DNA of 64,000 nt. Source: an uncultured Bacteroidia bacterium (GTDB lineage Bacteria; Bacteroidota; Bacteroidia; Bacteroidales; ML635J-15). The notes under the pieces were generated by a model. That model did no database searches and was not told the DNA's origin. It worked only from the letters and a program-made list of their open reading frames with translations. Every line of letters begins with the position of its first letter. Positions within the stretch are counted from its first letter, which is position 1. Shown here one piece after another: positions 24,643 to 32,075 of this stretch. The position numbers and the translations under genes were made by a program. The stretch is taken from the NCBI GenBank assembly GCA_902800045.1, contig CADCCZ010000001.1:1322830-1386829 (forward strand). Reading direction: 5' to 3'.

Positions 24643-24780
24643 GCAACCTCTCCGAGGTTGGAAATCGTCAAAGCCGACTTTCGATTCTACATGCAACCTC
24701 GGAAAAGGTTGAAAAGCTCCAAAATAGGCATTCTGTCCTACATATTCGCAACCCTTCGGCAGTTGAAATTTACTAAAAAA
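24643..24780. repeat. Array of three degenerate palindromic units
   Basis: CAACCTCTCCGAGGTTG (24644-24660, perfect 7-bp arms), CAACCTCGGAAAAGGTTG (24694-24711) and CAACCCTTCGGCAGTTG (24749-24765) recur at 50- to 55-base intervals. Each is followed by GAAA or a near match, and the first two units then share TTCGATTCTACAT or TTCTGTCCTACAT. It fills most of the 304-base gap between the WG gene and the next gene; I see no gene in this gap. Confidence 0.65.
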
Positions 24781-24821
24781 CAAGTCCATATCTGCAAAAA
24801 GCTTTTTCATATCCGTAAATT

Positions 24822-25505
24822 TTAAACATTTCCTATTTCTGCGTGCAGCGAATCCCACATCGACAGGGCTGCCACACGGTTGTTGATGCCGTACTTGTTT
24901 TCCTGCGAAAGCCACAACTTGCACTGCGCCTCAATGTCAGCGACAGAAATGTCCCTGCCGTTGTCCTCAAGTTCGAGGACCTTGCCCTCGAGCGACAGCA
25001 CAGCCTCCCAGCCATCATTGTTGTTTACAAGATGCAAGCAAATGCCGGCATTGTCGCCACTGCGAATTGTGACATTGTACATTCCCGACGGGAAAGGCGA
25101 ATTTTCGCCATTGCCGACATTGAGAACGGCAGTTTCGCATCGATGACGCAGACTTTTGGCATCCACAACCATATCCTCCACGCGAGTCCTAATCCTTTCG
25201 GCGCATGGATGCTCGTCGGCCCACGCAACTCCATCAATGAAAGCACGACTGTATTTGGTGTTTATGTTGCGCGGATGCAAGGCATCGGCCACCTGAAGCA
25301 AACGCACATCAATGTCGAGCATCCTGATTAGCTGTTCGCTGCTGATCAGATTGCCATTCAACCTGTAACCGTTATAGAAACAAGTAATCTTATCGTCGCC
25401 CTTGAGCCAGTAGTCGCCAGCCATAAACAAATGATACTTTTTCCATCCGTTACGCACAAAAGCGTCACTCAAAACCTGATAATTTAATCTTTCAAACTTC
25501 TTCAT
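24822..25505 (-). CDS. Hypothetical protein (227 aa)
   Basis: I place the start at ATG 25505 (MKKFERLNYQVL), because the 35 residues before it look like translated leader. The protein is soluble, with a central SRAFIDGVAWADEHP segment and a C-terminal helix DIEAQCKLWLSQENKYGINNRVAAL. No family recognised. It is downstream of the leucine-rich repeat gene by 28 bases and probably shares its transcript. Confidence 0.62.
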   Translation of the reverse strand: MKKFERLNYQVLSDAFVRNGWKKYHLFMAGDYWLKGDDKITCFYNGYRLNGNLISSEQLIRMLDIDVRLLQVADALHPRNINTKYSRAFIDGVAWADEHPCAERIRTRVEDMVVDAKSLRHRCETAVLNVGNGENSPFPSGMYNVTIRSGDNAGICLHLVNNNDGWEAVLSLEGKVLELEDNGRDISVADIEAQCKLWLSQENKYGINNRVAALSMWDSLHAEIGNV

Positions 25506-25533
25506 AATTAAATAGATTTTAATGTTTACACTC

Positions 25534-26997
25534 TTAAAATTCCTCGATTTCCTTAAAATTTGACCAGCAACGTGCATTCCTGTACGCCTGCTTGCTTCCT
25601 GCAGGGACAAGCAGCACTATGTCTTCGTAGTTTTTCTGTGTAAATGTTTCCCAATTCACAGCAAAAGGCTGCGGACTATGTACCTTAAGGCATATAAGGC
25701 TGTTGCACTCGGCAAATATACAGCATCCTACTTCATCGGGAACGCCTTGAATTTCTGCCGACAAAAGATTATAGCAGCAGAAAAACGCCATAGTTCCAAT
25801 GCGCCTGATATTTTCGGGAATGACCACCGAACGCAAATTGTAGTTTTCAGAAAAGGCATCCATACCAATCGATGTTACACTTCGCGGGAATGTCGTGTTT
25901 ATACATCCGAACATAAGCGTATTCGTTTCGGTATGAATTATGGCATTGCAGTTGTCGCGCGAATCGAAAACGGGATTCCCGTCATCCACCACTATCGACT
26001 CAAGATCAGCACAAGGTCCGAAAACTCCAGCCATGCCACAAGGCAAATCAGTCAAAGTCCTTGGCACCGACAACGATTTCAGCTTGGTATACGAAAATGC
26101 AAAATCGCCGATTTCTGTAACATTCTCCGGAAGTACAACGGAAGATATTTCTGATTCATAAAACGCCTCCATTCCAATGCTTCCGATAGAATTAGGAACA
26201 ATCAACGACCGTACGGACGACCTAAAGAACGCATTTTTGCCGATGCCAACTACCGAACTGGGAATCGTTGTATTCCTGCAACCAAGCACAAGAATATTTG
26301 TCGCCGTCTCAATCAAGGCATTGCAATTCTCGCGAGAGTCGTAAACAGCATTACCTTCTGCAACAACAATCGAAGCAAGTTCCCTACTGCCAATAAAAGC
26401 ATTGGGGGCAATCTTCTCGACATTACTTGGAATTACAAGCGAACTGAAATTGCAAAATCCAAAACTCCCGTTGCCGAAGAACCTCACATTGTCCGAAAAT
26501 CCTATCTGCGACAGATGTGTCCCATAAAAAGCATTGTCGCCAAAACCGGTTACCGAATCAGGAATTGTCGAATTCTTGCAGCCGGCAATCAGGACATTAC
26601 TGTCTGTTTCGACGATTGCATTGCAATTCTCGCGCGAATCGTAAACGCTATTCCTTTCATCCACTACAATGGAACAAAGATTTTCGCAGCCCAGGAAAGG
26701 ATTGACACCAATACTGATTATATTCTTTGTAATCGTAACCGACTTTAGTCCGCTGTTCGCGAAAACCATATCCCCTATACTTTCCACGCTCTCCGGAATC
26801 TTAACCGAATGCATCGACTCGCAATATTCAAATGCACAATCACGGATAGCTACTACAGGATACTCTCTTGTCCCGATTCTTACGCTCCCGACAATCACGG
26901 CGTCAACCATTTCCCTGTCCTCGCAACGCTCCACCGAAGCCGTCATGCCGTCTGCGTTTATCGAATACGATATTCCCGATACTATTATCTCTTTCAT
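25534..26997 (-). CDS. BspA-like leucine-rich repeat protein (487 aa)
   Basis: Composed almost entirely of LRR_5 (BspA-type) repeats with the pattern IPxSVxxIGxxAFxxCxxLxSV. Three longer inserts share a VYDSRENCNAIVET-like core, a glycine-cysteine step and NSTIPDSV (about residues 118-150, 222-255 and 340-375). There is no signal peptide and no T9SS or lipoprotein signal, so unlike surface BspA proteins this one is probably cytoplasmic, as is the LRR half of 596-2170. It starts at ATG 26997. Such repeats bind proteins; the partner is unknown. Confidence 0.85.
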   Translation of the reverse strand: MKEIIVSGISYSINADGMTASVERCEDREMVDAVIVGSVRIGTREYPVVAIRDCAFEYCESMHSVKIPESVESIGDMVFANSGLKSVTITKNIISIGVNPFLGCENLCSIVVDERNSVYDSRENCNAIVETDSNVLIAGCKNSTIPDSVTGFGDNAFYGTHLSQIGFSDNVRFFGNGSFGFCNFSSLVIPSNVEKIAPNAFIGSRELASIVVAEGNAVYDSRENCNALIETATNILVLGCRNTTIPSSVVGIGKNAFFRSSVRSLIVPNSIGSIGMEAFYESEISSVVLPENVTEIGDFAFSYTKLKSLSVPRTLTDLPCGMAGVFGPCADLESIVVDDGNPVFDSRDNCNAIIHTETNTLMFGCINTTFPRSVTSIGMDAFSENYNLRSVVIPENIRRIGTMAFFCCYNLLSAEIQGVPDEVGCCIFAECNSLICLKVHSPQPFAVNWETFTQKNYEDIVLLVPAGSKQAYRNARCWSNFKEIEEF

Positions 26998-27024
26998 TTT
27001 TCTGATTTATTCTTGATGACACCC

Positions 27025-27609
27025 CTATTCATTTTCAAAATTTTCTTTCATAAAGTTGGATACCAAACGCTCCGCCTGTTCGTTTAGGATTTTATCGAGA
27101 GACCAGTCAAAGAACCTGTCGCCAATCCATTTCCAGAAAACATCGAGTATAGAGTCCAGCGACGATTCGTCACCATCAATCGGCTTGAACACGAAAGTTC
27201 TATGCTGCCATATTCTTTTTACATTTATATAGTCGCTCCAATCATCAACATCTTCATCGTAAAAACTAGCTTCAACAACAACACTCTCTTTGTTAAAAGT
27301 GTATTTATAACAAGGACTGCCACCACAACATTTAGGTGAAATATCGTCAAAACCTGGCTTTGTGTCCTTGCACTTGTCCGATTTTGCTTCTATTTCACCC
27401 CACGACGAATCGAACAGCACAATGCGACCTTCCTTCGCCAGACTGCAAAGGGCTTCCAAGCTCCCTCCGTAATAAAACCTACTCTGCGAGAAGTTCAAAT
27501 TGATTGTCGGACAACCTATAGTCTCGTACATCTGCCTGCTAGGCAATTTCTTTGAATTAATAAAGTCACATAACTTGTCACTTACGGCATCTTTAAAATT
27601 CTTTTCCAT
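27025..27609 (-). CDS. Hypothetical protein (194 aa)
   Basis: Soluble acidic protein. Visible features are a cysteine group (SPKCCGGSPCYKY), several tryptophans near the C-terminus (WSDYINVKRIWQHRTF, FWKWIGDRFFDWS) and no membrane segment. It ends 27 bases before the leucine-rich repeat gene. I do not recognise the family. Confidence 0.6.
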   Translation of the reverse strand: MEKNFKDAVSDKLCDFINSKKLPSRQMYETIGCPTINLNFSQSRFYYGGSLEALCSLAKEGRIVLFDSSWGEIEAKSDKCKDTKPGFDDISPKCCGGSPCYKYTFNKESVVVEASFYDEDVDDWSDYINVKRIWQHRTFVFKPIDGDESSLDSILDVFWKWIGDRFFDWSLDKILNEQAERLVSNFMKENFENE

Positions 27610-27650
27610 TTTATTATCCTTTCTCTTATTAGTTAAACATAATCAATACT

Positions 27651-27842
27651 TTAGCTGAAAATCTTTATCAGGAAAAAGACAAACAGCAGAATGGATACGA
27701 CTGTTATCAAGATGTAGCCGAAGTCGCTTCCGGCAAACCAGCTGACAACTCCTATTTCGGCTGCAATTACACAAAGCATCGGGATAAGGAACATAATCAG
27801 GAACACCACTATGAATACTTTAATTAACGCTTTCATTTTCAA
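27651..27842 (-). CDS. Small membrane protein (63 aa)
   Basis: Two hydrophobic helices, about residues 5-30 (IKVFIVVFLIMFLIPMLCVI) and 41-62 (FGYILITVVSILLFVFFLIK), leave a short loop with a tryptophan between them. Start ATG at 27842. It lies 41 bases upstream of the 194-residue gene in the same direction. Function unknown; a small inner-membrane protein of this sort could be a toxin or an immunity protein, but nothing in the sequence decides it. Confidence 0.5.
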   Translation of the reverse strand: MKMKALIKVFIVVFLIMFLIPMLCVIAAEIGVVSWFAGSDFGYILITVVSILLFVFFLIKIFS

Positions 27843-27900
27843 TAAGTTTTAGTTATTATTCATTTTAATTCACTTCGATACAAGGCCGTGCATCCCCTGG

Positions 27901-27925
27901 CTTATGCCGTTTTTGTCGGCATAAG
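27901..27925. terminator. Hairpin after the 75-residue gene
   Basis: CTTATGCCG (27901-27909) and CGGCATAAG (27917-27925) form a perfect 9-bp stem with a T-rich loop, a short way past the stop at 27957. No downstream T-run follows on the minus strand, so it may be an RNA-stabilising hairpin instead of a terminator. Confidence 0.4.
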
Positions 27926-27956
27926 TTGCGCAGTTTTGCAACAAATGGCTTGGCTG

Positions 27957-28184
27957 TTATCTCACATACGGGTCACGGTATTTCTCGGCAATCCTCAAAA
28001 GTTCACAGTAGAGATCGTCGTTGCGCATATAGATGTTGTGGTCGTGCGCCCACTTGTCGATTAGCTCCTCGAGCGACTTGTTTCCGAACTTGCTATCGAC
28101 CAGTTCGGCAACAGCATTGCTTTCACTCAATCCCGAGATGGCGTATCCTGCAGCCATCATACCTAAATCACGTAAAAATCCCAT
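27957..28184 (-). CDS. Small hypothetical protein (75 aa)
   Basis: An N-terminal glycine- and alanine-rich stretch (FLRDLGMMAAGYAISGLSES) is followed by a charged helix pair ending in ELLRIAEKYRDPYVR. The N-terminus could be a weak membrane-binding helix. The gene begins at ATG 28184, five bases after the stop of the gene at 28190-28372, so they are probably co-translated. Family not recognised. Confidence 0.5.
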   Translation of the reverse strand: MGFLRDLGMMAAGYAISGLSESNAVAELVDSKFGNKSLEELIDKWAHDHNIYMRNDDLYCELLRIAEKYRDPYVR

Positions 28185-28189
28185 AATTC

Positions 28190-28372
28190 TTAATTTTTAA
28201 TCAGTTTTTCATTATTTTCGATGCCAATTACGGCAAAATTCACTTCTCTACCAAAAATTTCGGAAACCATTTTCCCGAAATTATAGGCCACCTTATTATA
28301 TAGGCAACCGTGCGACGGAACTTTTGTCTCGCCGTACGAACTTTTTCCTGAACTTATGTTTCTAGCGTCCAT
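28190..28372 (-). CDS. Small hypothetical protein (60 aa)
   Basis: Translated from ATG 28372 (MDARNISSGKSSYGE); an upstream ATG at 28399 is possible but would add a hydrophobic stretch unlike the rest. Contains one GCLYNKVAYNFGKMV segment and a final NFAVIGIENNEKL. No family recognised. It is the first of the run of minus-strand genes before the ATPase region. Confidence 0.45.
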   Translation of the reverse strand: MDARNISSGKSSYGETKVPSHGCLYNKVAYNFGKMVSEIFGREVNFAVIGIENNEKLIKN

Positions 28373-28399
28373 AACTATTTTAATTAACAAATTAAACAA

Positions 28400-28794
28400 T
28401 CCATCAATTCACATCGTTTTCCCACCGTAGCGTTATGTTGCTCGGTTGGAGCGGCTCAAGGCCGTCTCTTGATGCTAAAATTCTCAAAGAACTTTCTTTC
28501 CCGTTGGAAATCAATGCAAAGTAATATAAAATTCCCGATATGACCAAAAAATTTGGCAATTATTTTCAAACTTTTTTGCATTTTGCGTAAAAATCAGCAC
28601 AATACCTATTGCCAGTTAATTATTTGTGCTGTCCATGGGCAGCATTTTAAGCACAAAAGTGCTGGTTATGGGCAGCACTTTTGTGTGTTTTTAGCTTAGA
28701 TAACCTGGCATTCTTTGCGGGCAGGTATTTAGTAACCAGAGCCATACGACTTATTGCAGTAGCATTCCTCGTTCTTGCTTGCAATCCGTCCTTT
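28400..28794. other. Gap holding a palindrome pair
   Basis: About 395 bases without a convincing gene between the small protein gene and the ATPase stop. It contains two 20-bp palindromes (listed separately), a hairpin-forming G/C-rich patch near 28440-28485 and A/T-rich sequence. The open frame on the minus strand through 28647-28988 is a shadow of the ATPase gene. Confidence 0.5.
28626..28678. repeat. Palindrome pair downstream of the AAA ATPase
   Basis: GTGCTGTCCATGGGCAGCAT at 28626-28645 and GTGCTGGTTATGGGCAGCAC at 28659-28678, start to start 33 bases, separated by TTTAAGCACAAAA-like sequence. The second, with its flanking AAAA and TTTT, can also serve as a terminator hairpin. The same pair occurs upstream of the gene at 30093-30144. 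Confidence 0.85.
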
Positions 28795-29994
28795 CTAATA
28801 TCCAAATCCGATTGCCCACAACGGCAACTTGCTTTTGTATGGCGTTTCAATGTCGTCGGCAAGGATGTATGAATTGGGAATGTCGGGTATCTGGTCGTAG
28901 GTTTTGCCAGAACCGCCGACCTCGAAAACCCAATTGCCATCGACCCTGAAATCACCGTTCTTTTTGCCATACTCAACCTTGTGAGCAAAAGAAAGCTGGT
29001 TTACCGCGTAGGTTTCCCGCGCCGTTCCGATGTCAACAGGCCGCGATGACAACGCATAAAGCATATTGCTGTTTTCGAGATATATCTTGTCGGGCTTCTG
29101 CATCTTCTTTACGCTGGTAAGGTCAGAAAACAACAGGTTCAGCATCTTAGACCTGCCAAGATGATAAAGGTACTCGACTACCGTATTCCTGTTTATACCT
29201 ATTAGTTTTGCCATCTTCGTAGCATCGACAGTGAATGGCACCGTTGACGACAGCACTTCCATCAAAGCCTTGAGTTTCCGCACATTGCCAATGTCAACCC
29301 TGCATAGTTCGGGCAATTCCACTTCAAGAACCATATTCACCACCTGCTCAACAGATGTGTGATAATCGCGTTTGTTGTCCACATAGAACGGATAATACCC
29401 AACCTTCAGATACTCCTTGAAATTAGGTACAGGCAGACACTCTTTTTTCACTTCGTGGCAAAGGTCGGCAGGATTTTTCAGCAGTTCCTCGAGCGGGCAT
29501 ACAGGAATCTTTATTTTCTTGTAAAACAACAGGAATTCCCTGAACGAAAGCCCCTGCATTGTATATGGTATGCACCGTCTCGACAAGTCGGCATCGCCAT
29601 TCAGCAACTGCAACAGCGACGATCCACTGAAGACTACCTTTATTTCGGGATATGTGTCGTATATTTCCTTTATCTCCTTGCTCCAGTTGGGGTACTTGTG
29701 AACTTCGTCGAGGAAAAGCCTCTTGCCACCGCTTATGCAGAAAGTTTCGGCAAGTTGCAACAGAGAGTGCGACGAAAAATACACCGAATCAAGCGAGCAG
29801 TACAATGCCTCCCTCGTATATGCAGGATAATTCTTCTTGATGTACTGTTTCATAAGCGTCGTCTTGCCGACACCTCTCGGACCCTGAATGGAGATTAGCC
29901 TTGCATCCCAGTTTATTTCATCCATTAATTTCCTGACTATTGCCGTTGATGTATTGGCTAACATCCTGTCTTGCTTTACAAATAGAGTTTCCAT
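28795..29994 (-). CDS. AAA ATPase with DUF4143-type C-terminal domain
   Basis: A 399-residue P-loop ATPase. Walker A GPRGVGKTT is near residue 36-44, Walker B RLFLDEVHKYP near 94-104 and a sensor-type FSGSS near 121-125. The C-terminal half has the DUF4143 layout, with a winged-helix-like stretch (ATKMAKLIGINRNTVVEYLYHLGRSKML) and a degraded nuclease-like end (GDFRVDGNWVFEVGGSGKTYDQI). I use ATG 29994 (METLFVKQD). These ATPases are common, often multi-copy, in Bacteroidota and archaea and their function is unsettled. Paired palindromes flank the gene on both sides, giving it the look of a cassette. Confidence 0.85.
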   Translation of the reverse strand: METLFVKQDRMLANTSTAIVRKLMDEINWDARLISIQGPRGVGKTTLMKQYIKKNYPAYTREALYCSLDSVYFSSHSLLQLAETFCISGGKRLFLDEVHKYPNWSKEIKEIYDTYPEIKVVFSGSSLLQLLNGDADLSRRCIPYTMQGLSFREFLLFYKKIKIPVCPLEELLKNPADLCHEVKKECLPVPNFKEYLKVGYYPFYVDNKRDYHTSVEQVVNMVLEVELPELCRVDIGNVRKLKALMEVLSSTVPFTVDATKMAKLIGINRNTVVEYLYHLGRSKMLNLLFSDLTSVKKMQKPDKIYLENSNMLYALSSRPVDIGTARETYAVNQLSFAHKVEYGKKNGDFRVDGNWVFEVGGSGKTYDQIPDIPNSYILADDIETPYKSKLPLWAIGFGY

Positions 29995-30092
29995 ACGCAA
30001 CAATTTTTCTGCCGCAAAAATAACAAATTTGCCGTTTATATCAAGCACATTTAAAAAAAAATGTAATTTATAATAAGCATAAAATTAAATTT

Positions 30093-30144
30093 ATGCTGTC
30101 TATATACAGCATTTAAACATAAAAGTGCTGGTTATGGGCAGCAC
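30093..30144. repeat. Palindrome pair upstream of the AAA ATPase
   Basis: ATGCTGTCTATATACAGCAT at 30093-30112 and GTGCTGGTTATGGGCAGCAC at 30125-30144, start to start 32 bases. The second is identical to the copy at 28659-28678. The pair lies 100-150 bases upstream of the ATPase start and also in the upstream region of porX, which diverges from it. Confidence 0.85.
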
Positions 30145-30317
30145 TTTCACATAAGTAGGTGTCACAAAATTTACCATATAGAAATGTAAGTATTAAACTT
30201 TCCAAGCTCTTGTTGATCAAAAGTTCTTGTTTAATTTTGCAAAAAATAAACAATTGGACAAAATTTATCACTACCATGCAATAACAATACGCACACGCCG
30301 TTTTAACTATAATTTAT

Positions 30318-30326
30318 TATCTTTGC
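30318..30326 (+). promoter_or_regulatory. Candidate promoter for porX
   Basis: TATCTTTGC matches the TAnnTTTG -7 box, 50 bases before the porX ATG. No obvious -33 TTTG partner at the expected distance. Confidence 0.45.
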
Positions 30327-30375
30327 ACAATCGCAATCATAACCATTATTGCAATAATTTTAACCGAATAACACT

Positions 30376-31932
30376 ATGAAACAGATACGAATCCTCTGGA
30401 CAGACGACGAGATAGACCTCCTGAAACCGCACATTATTTTCCTCGAAGGAAAGGGATATGCAGTTGATACCGCCACTAACGGAACCGATGCGATTGAACT
30501 TTCGCGCAAAAACGACTACGACATAATCTTCCTCGACGAGAATATGCCCGGACTTAGCGGACTGGAAACACTTTCGCAAATAAAGGACATACTTCCGCAC
30601 ACACCTATAATAATGATTACAAAAAGCGAGGAAGAGGACATCATGGACGAGGCTATCGGCTCGAAGATTACCGATTACCTCATAAAGCCAGTGAACCCAA
30701 ACCAGATACTGCTTACCATAAAGAAAAACATCGACAAGCAACGTCTCATAACTGAAAAGACAACCTCATCGTACCAGATGGAATTTGGCAAGCTTGGCAT
30801 GAAAATCAATGAAGTCTCCAACCACAAGGAATGGTGCGAAGTTTACAGAAAGCTGGTATACTGGGAGATGCAACTCATGGAATCGAAGGACAGCACTATG
30901 GACGAGGTGTTCAGAATGCAGATGGACGAGGCGAACAACAGTTTCTCCAAGTACATCAAGCGTAACTACACCAAATGGTTCCGTCCCGACTGCGACGACA
31001 AGCCCCTGCTCTCGCCCAACCTACTGCGCGAAAAAGTCTTTCCATTACTCAACGAAGGCAAAACCGTGCTTTTCCTGCTCATCGACAACCTGCGCTTCGA
31101 CCAGTGGAAAGTTATTGAGCCTATTCTGAGCCAGTTCTACACCACCGCCGAGGAGGATATGTTCTACTCAATCTTGCCCACCTCGACGCAATACTCGCGC
31201 AACTCAATTTTTTCGGGACTTATGCCCTCGGAAATCAACAAGCTCTACCCCGACCTATGGAAAAACGACGACGAGGAAGGCGGCAAGAACCTTTACGAAG
31301 AAGACATGTTGCGCTCGATGATGAACCGCTTCAACATAAGGACAGGACTGCATTTTGACAAGATTACCGACATCAAGAACTGCAAGGCGGTAACCGACAA
31401 TGTAAAAAACATAGTGCAGAACAAGTTTGTCTCCATCGTGGTCAACTTTGTCGATTCGCTGTCGCATGCCGGCACCGACCAGCGCATGGTACGCGAACTT
31501 ACCAACACCACCGAAGCCTACCTGTCCATCACAAAGTCGTGGTTCGAGCTTTCGCCGTTGTTCGATATGCTCAAGGCATTTGCCGAACAGGGAGCCTACC
31601 TCGTGATAGGCACCGACCACGGCAGCATACAGATTTCAAACCCGCTGAAGGTCATCGGCGACAAAGCTACTACCACCAACCTGCGCTACAAGCAGGGACG
31701 CAACCTCGCATACAACCCCAAGGAAGTGTATGAGATAACAAATCCAGCTGATGCGTATCTACCCAAGACAAATATCAGTTCCACCTATATTTTCTCGTGC
31801 AACGACGATTTCTTCGCCTATCCGAACAACTACAACCACTATGTGAAGTATTACAAAAATACCTTCCAGCACGGCGGAATTTCGCTTCAGGAAATGATAA
31901 TTCCTGCCATAACGATGAAGCCTAAATTTTAG
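30376..31932 (+). CDS. porX: PorX, response regulator with PglZ domain
   Basis: A 518-residue protein with a receiver domain (acidic pair D10 D11, phosphoacceptor D54 in IIFLDEN, K in LIKPVN) followed by a long PglZ/alkaline-phosphatase-superfamily domain. Characteristic segments are LLIDNLRFDQW, STQYSRNSIFSGLMPSEI, VNFVDSLSHAGTD and GTDHGS. PorX of Porphyromonas gingivalis has the same length and architecture and regulates the type IX secretion system. The PglZ part is known to bind metal and act on phosphodiester substrates. The presence of a T9SS-signal protein immediately downstream fits. Confidence 0.93.
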   Translation: MKQIRILWTDDEIDLLKPHIIFLEGKGYAVDTATNGTDAIELSRKNDYDIIFLDENMPGLSGLETLSQIKDILPHTPIIMITKSEEEDIMDEAIGSKITDYLIKPVNPNQILLTIKKNIDKQRLITEKTTSSYQMEFGKLGMKINEVSNHKEWCEVYRKLVYWEMQLMESKDSTMDEVFRMQMDEANNSFSKYIKRNYTKWFRPDCDDKPLLSPNLLREKVFPLLNEGKTVLFLLIDNLRFDQWKVIEPILSQFYTTAEEDMFYSILPTSTQYSRNSIFSGLMPSEINKLYPDLWKNDDEEGGKNLYEEDMLRSMMNRFNIRTGLHFDKITDIKNCKAVTDNVKNIVQNKFVSIVVNFVDSLSHAGTDQRMVRELTNTTEAYLSITKSWFELSPLFDMLKAFAEQGAYLVIGTDHGSIQISNPLKVIGDKATTTNLRYKQGRNLAYNPKEVYEITNPADAYLPKTNISSTYIFSCNDDFFAYPNNYNHYVKYYKNTFQHGGISLQEMIIPAITMKPKF

Positions 31933-31971
31933 TATAGCCTGTTAATAAAAACATTAAAATACTGGTACATA

Positions 31972-32010
31972 GGGTTTTATTATTAACAACCCTGTTAATA
32001 AATAAAAACC
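31972..32010 (+). terminator. Imperfect hairpin after porX
   Basis: GGGTTTTATTATTAACA pairs with TGTTAATAAATAAAAACC around a four-base loop. The stem is long but A/T-rich and there is no T-run, so termination is only possible. Confidence 0.35.
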
Positions 32011-32075
32011 TCAAAAACCGCTTATGGCGTAAAAATAATGCACTTTTGCGCCGTCAAATTTTAAAGTATTTTAAT

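Noticed and set aside
24643..24780. CRISPR array
   Set aside because: Only three short heads, all different, with similar tails in place of unique spacers and no cas genes nearby.
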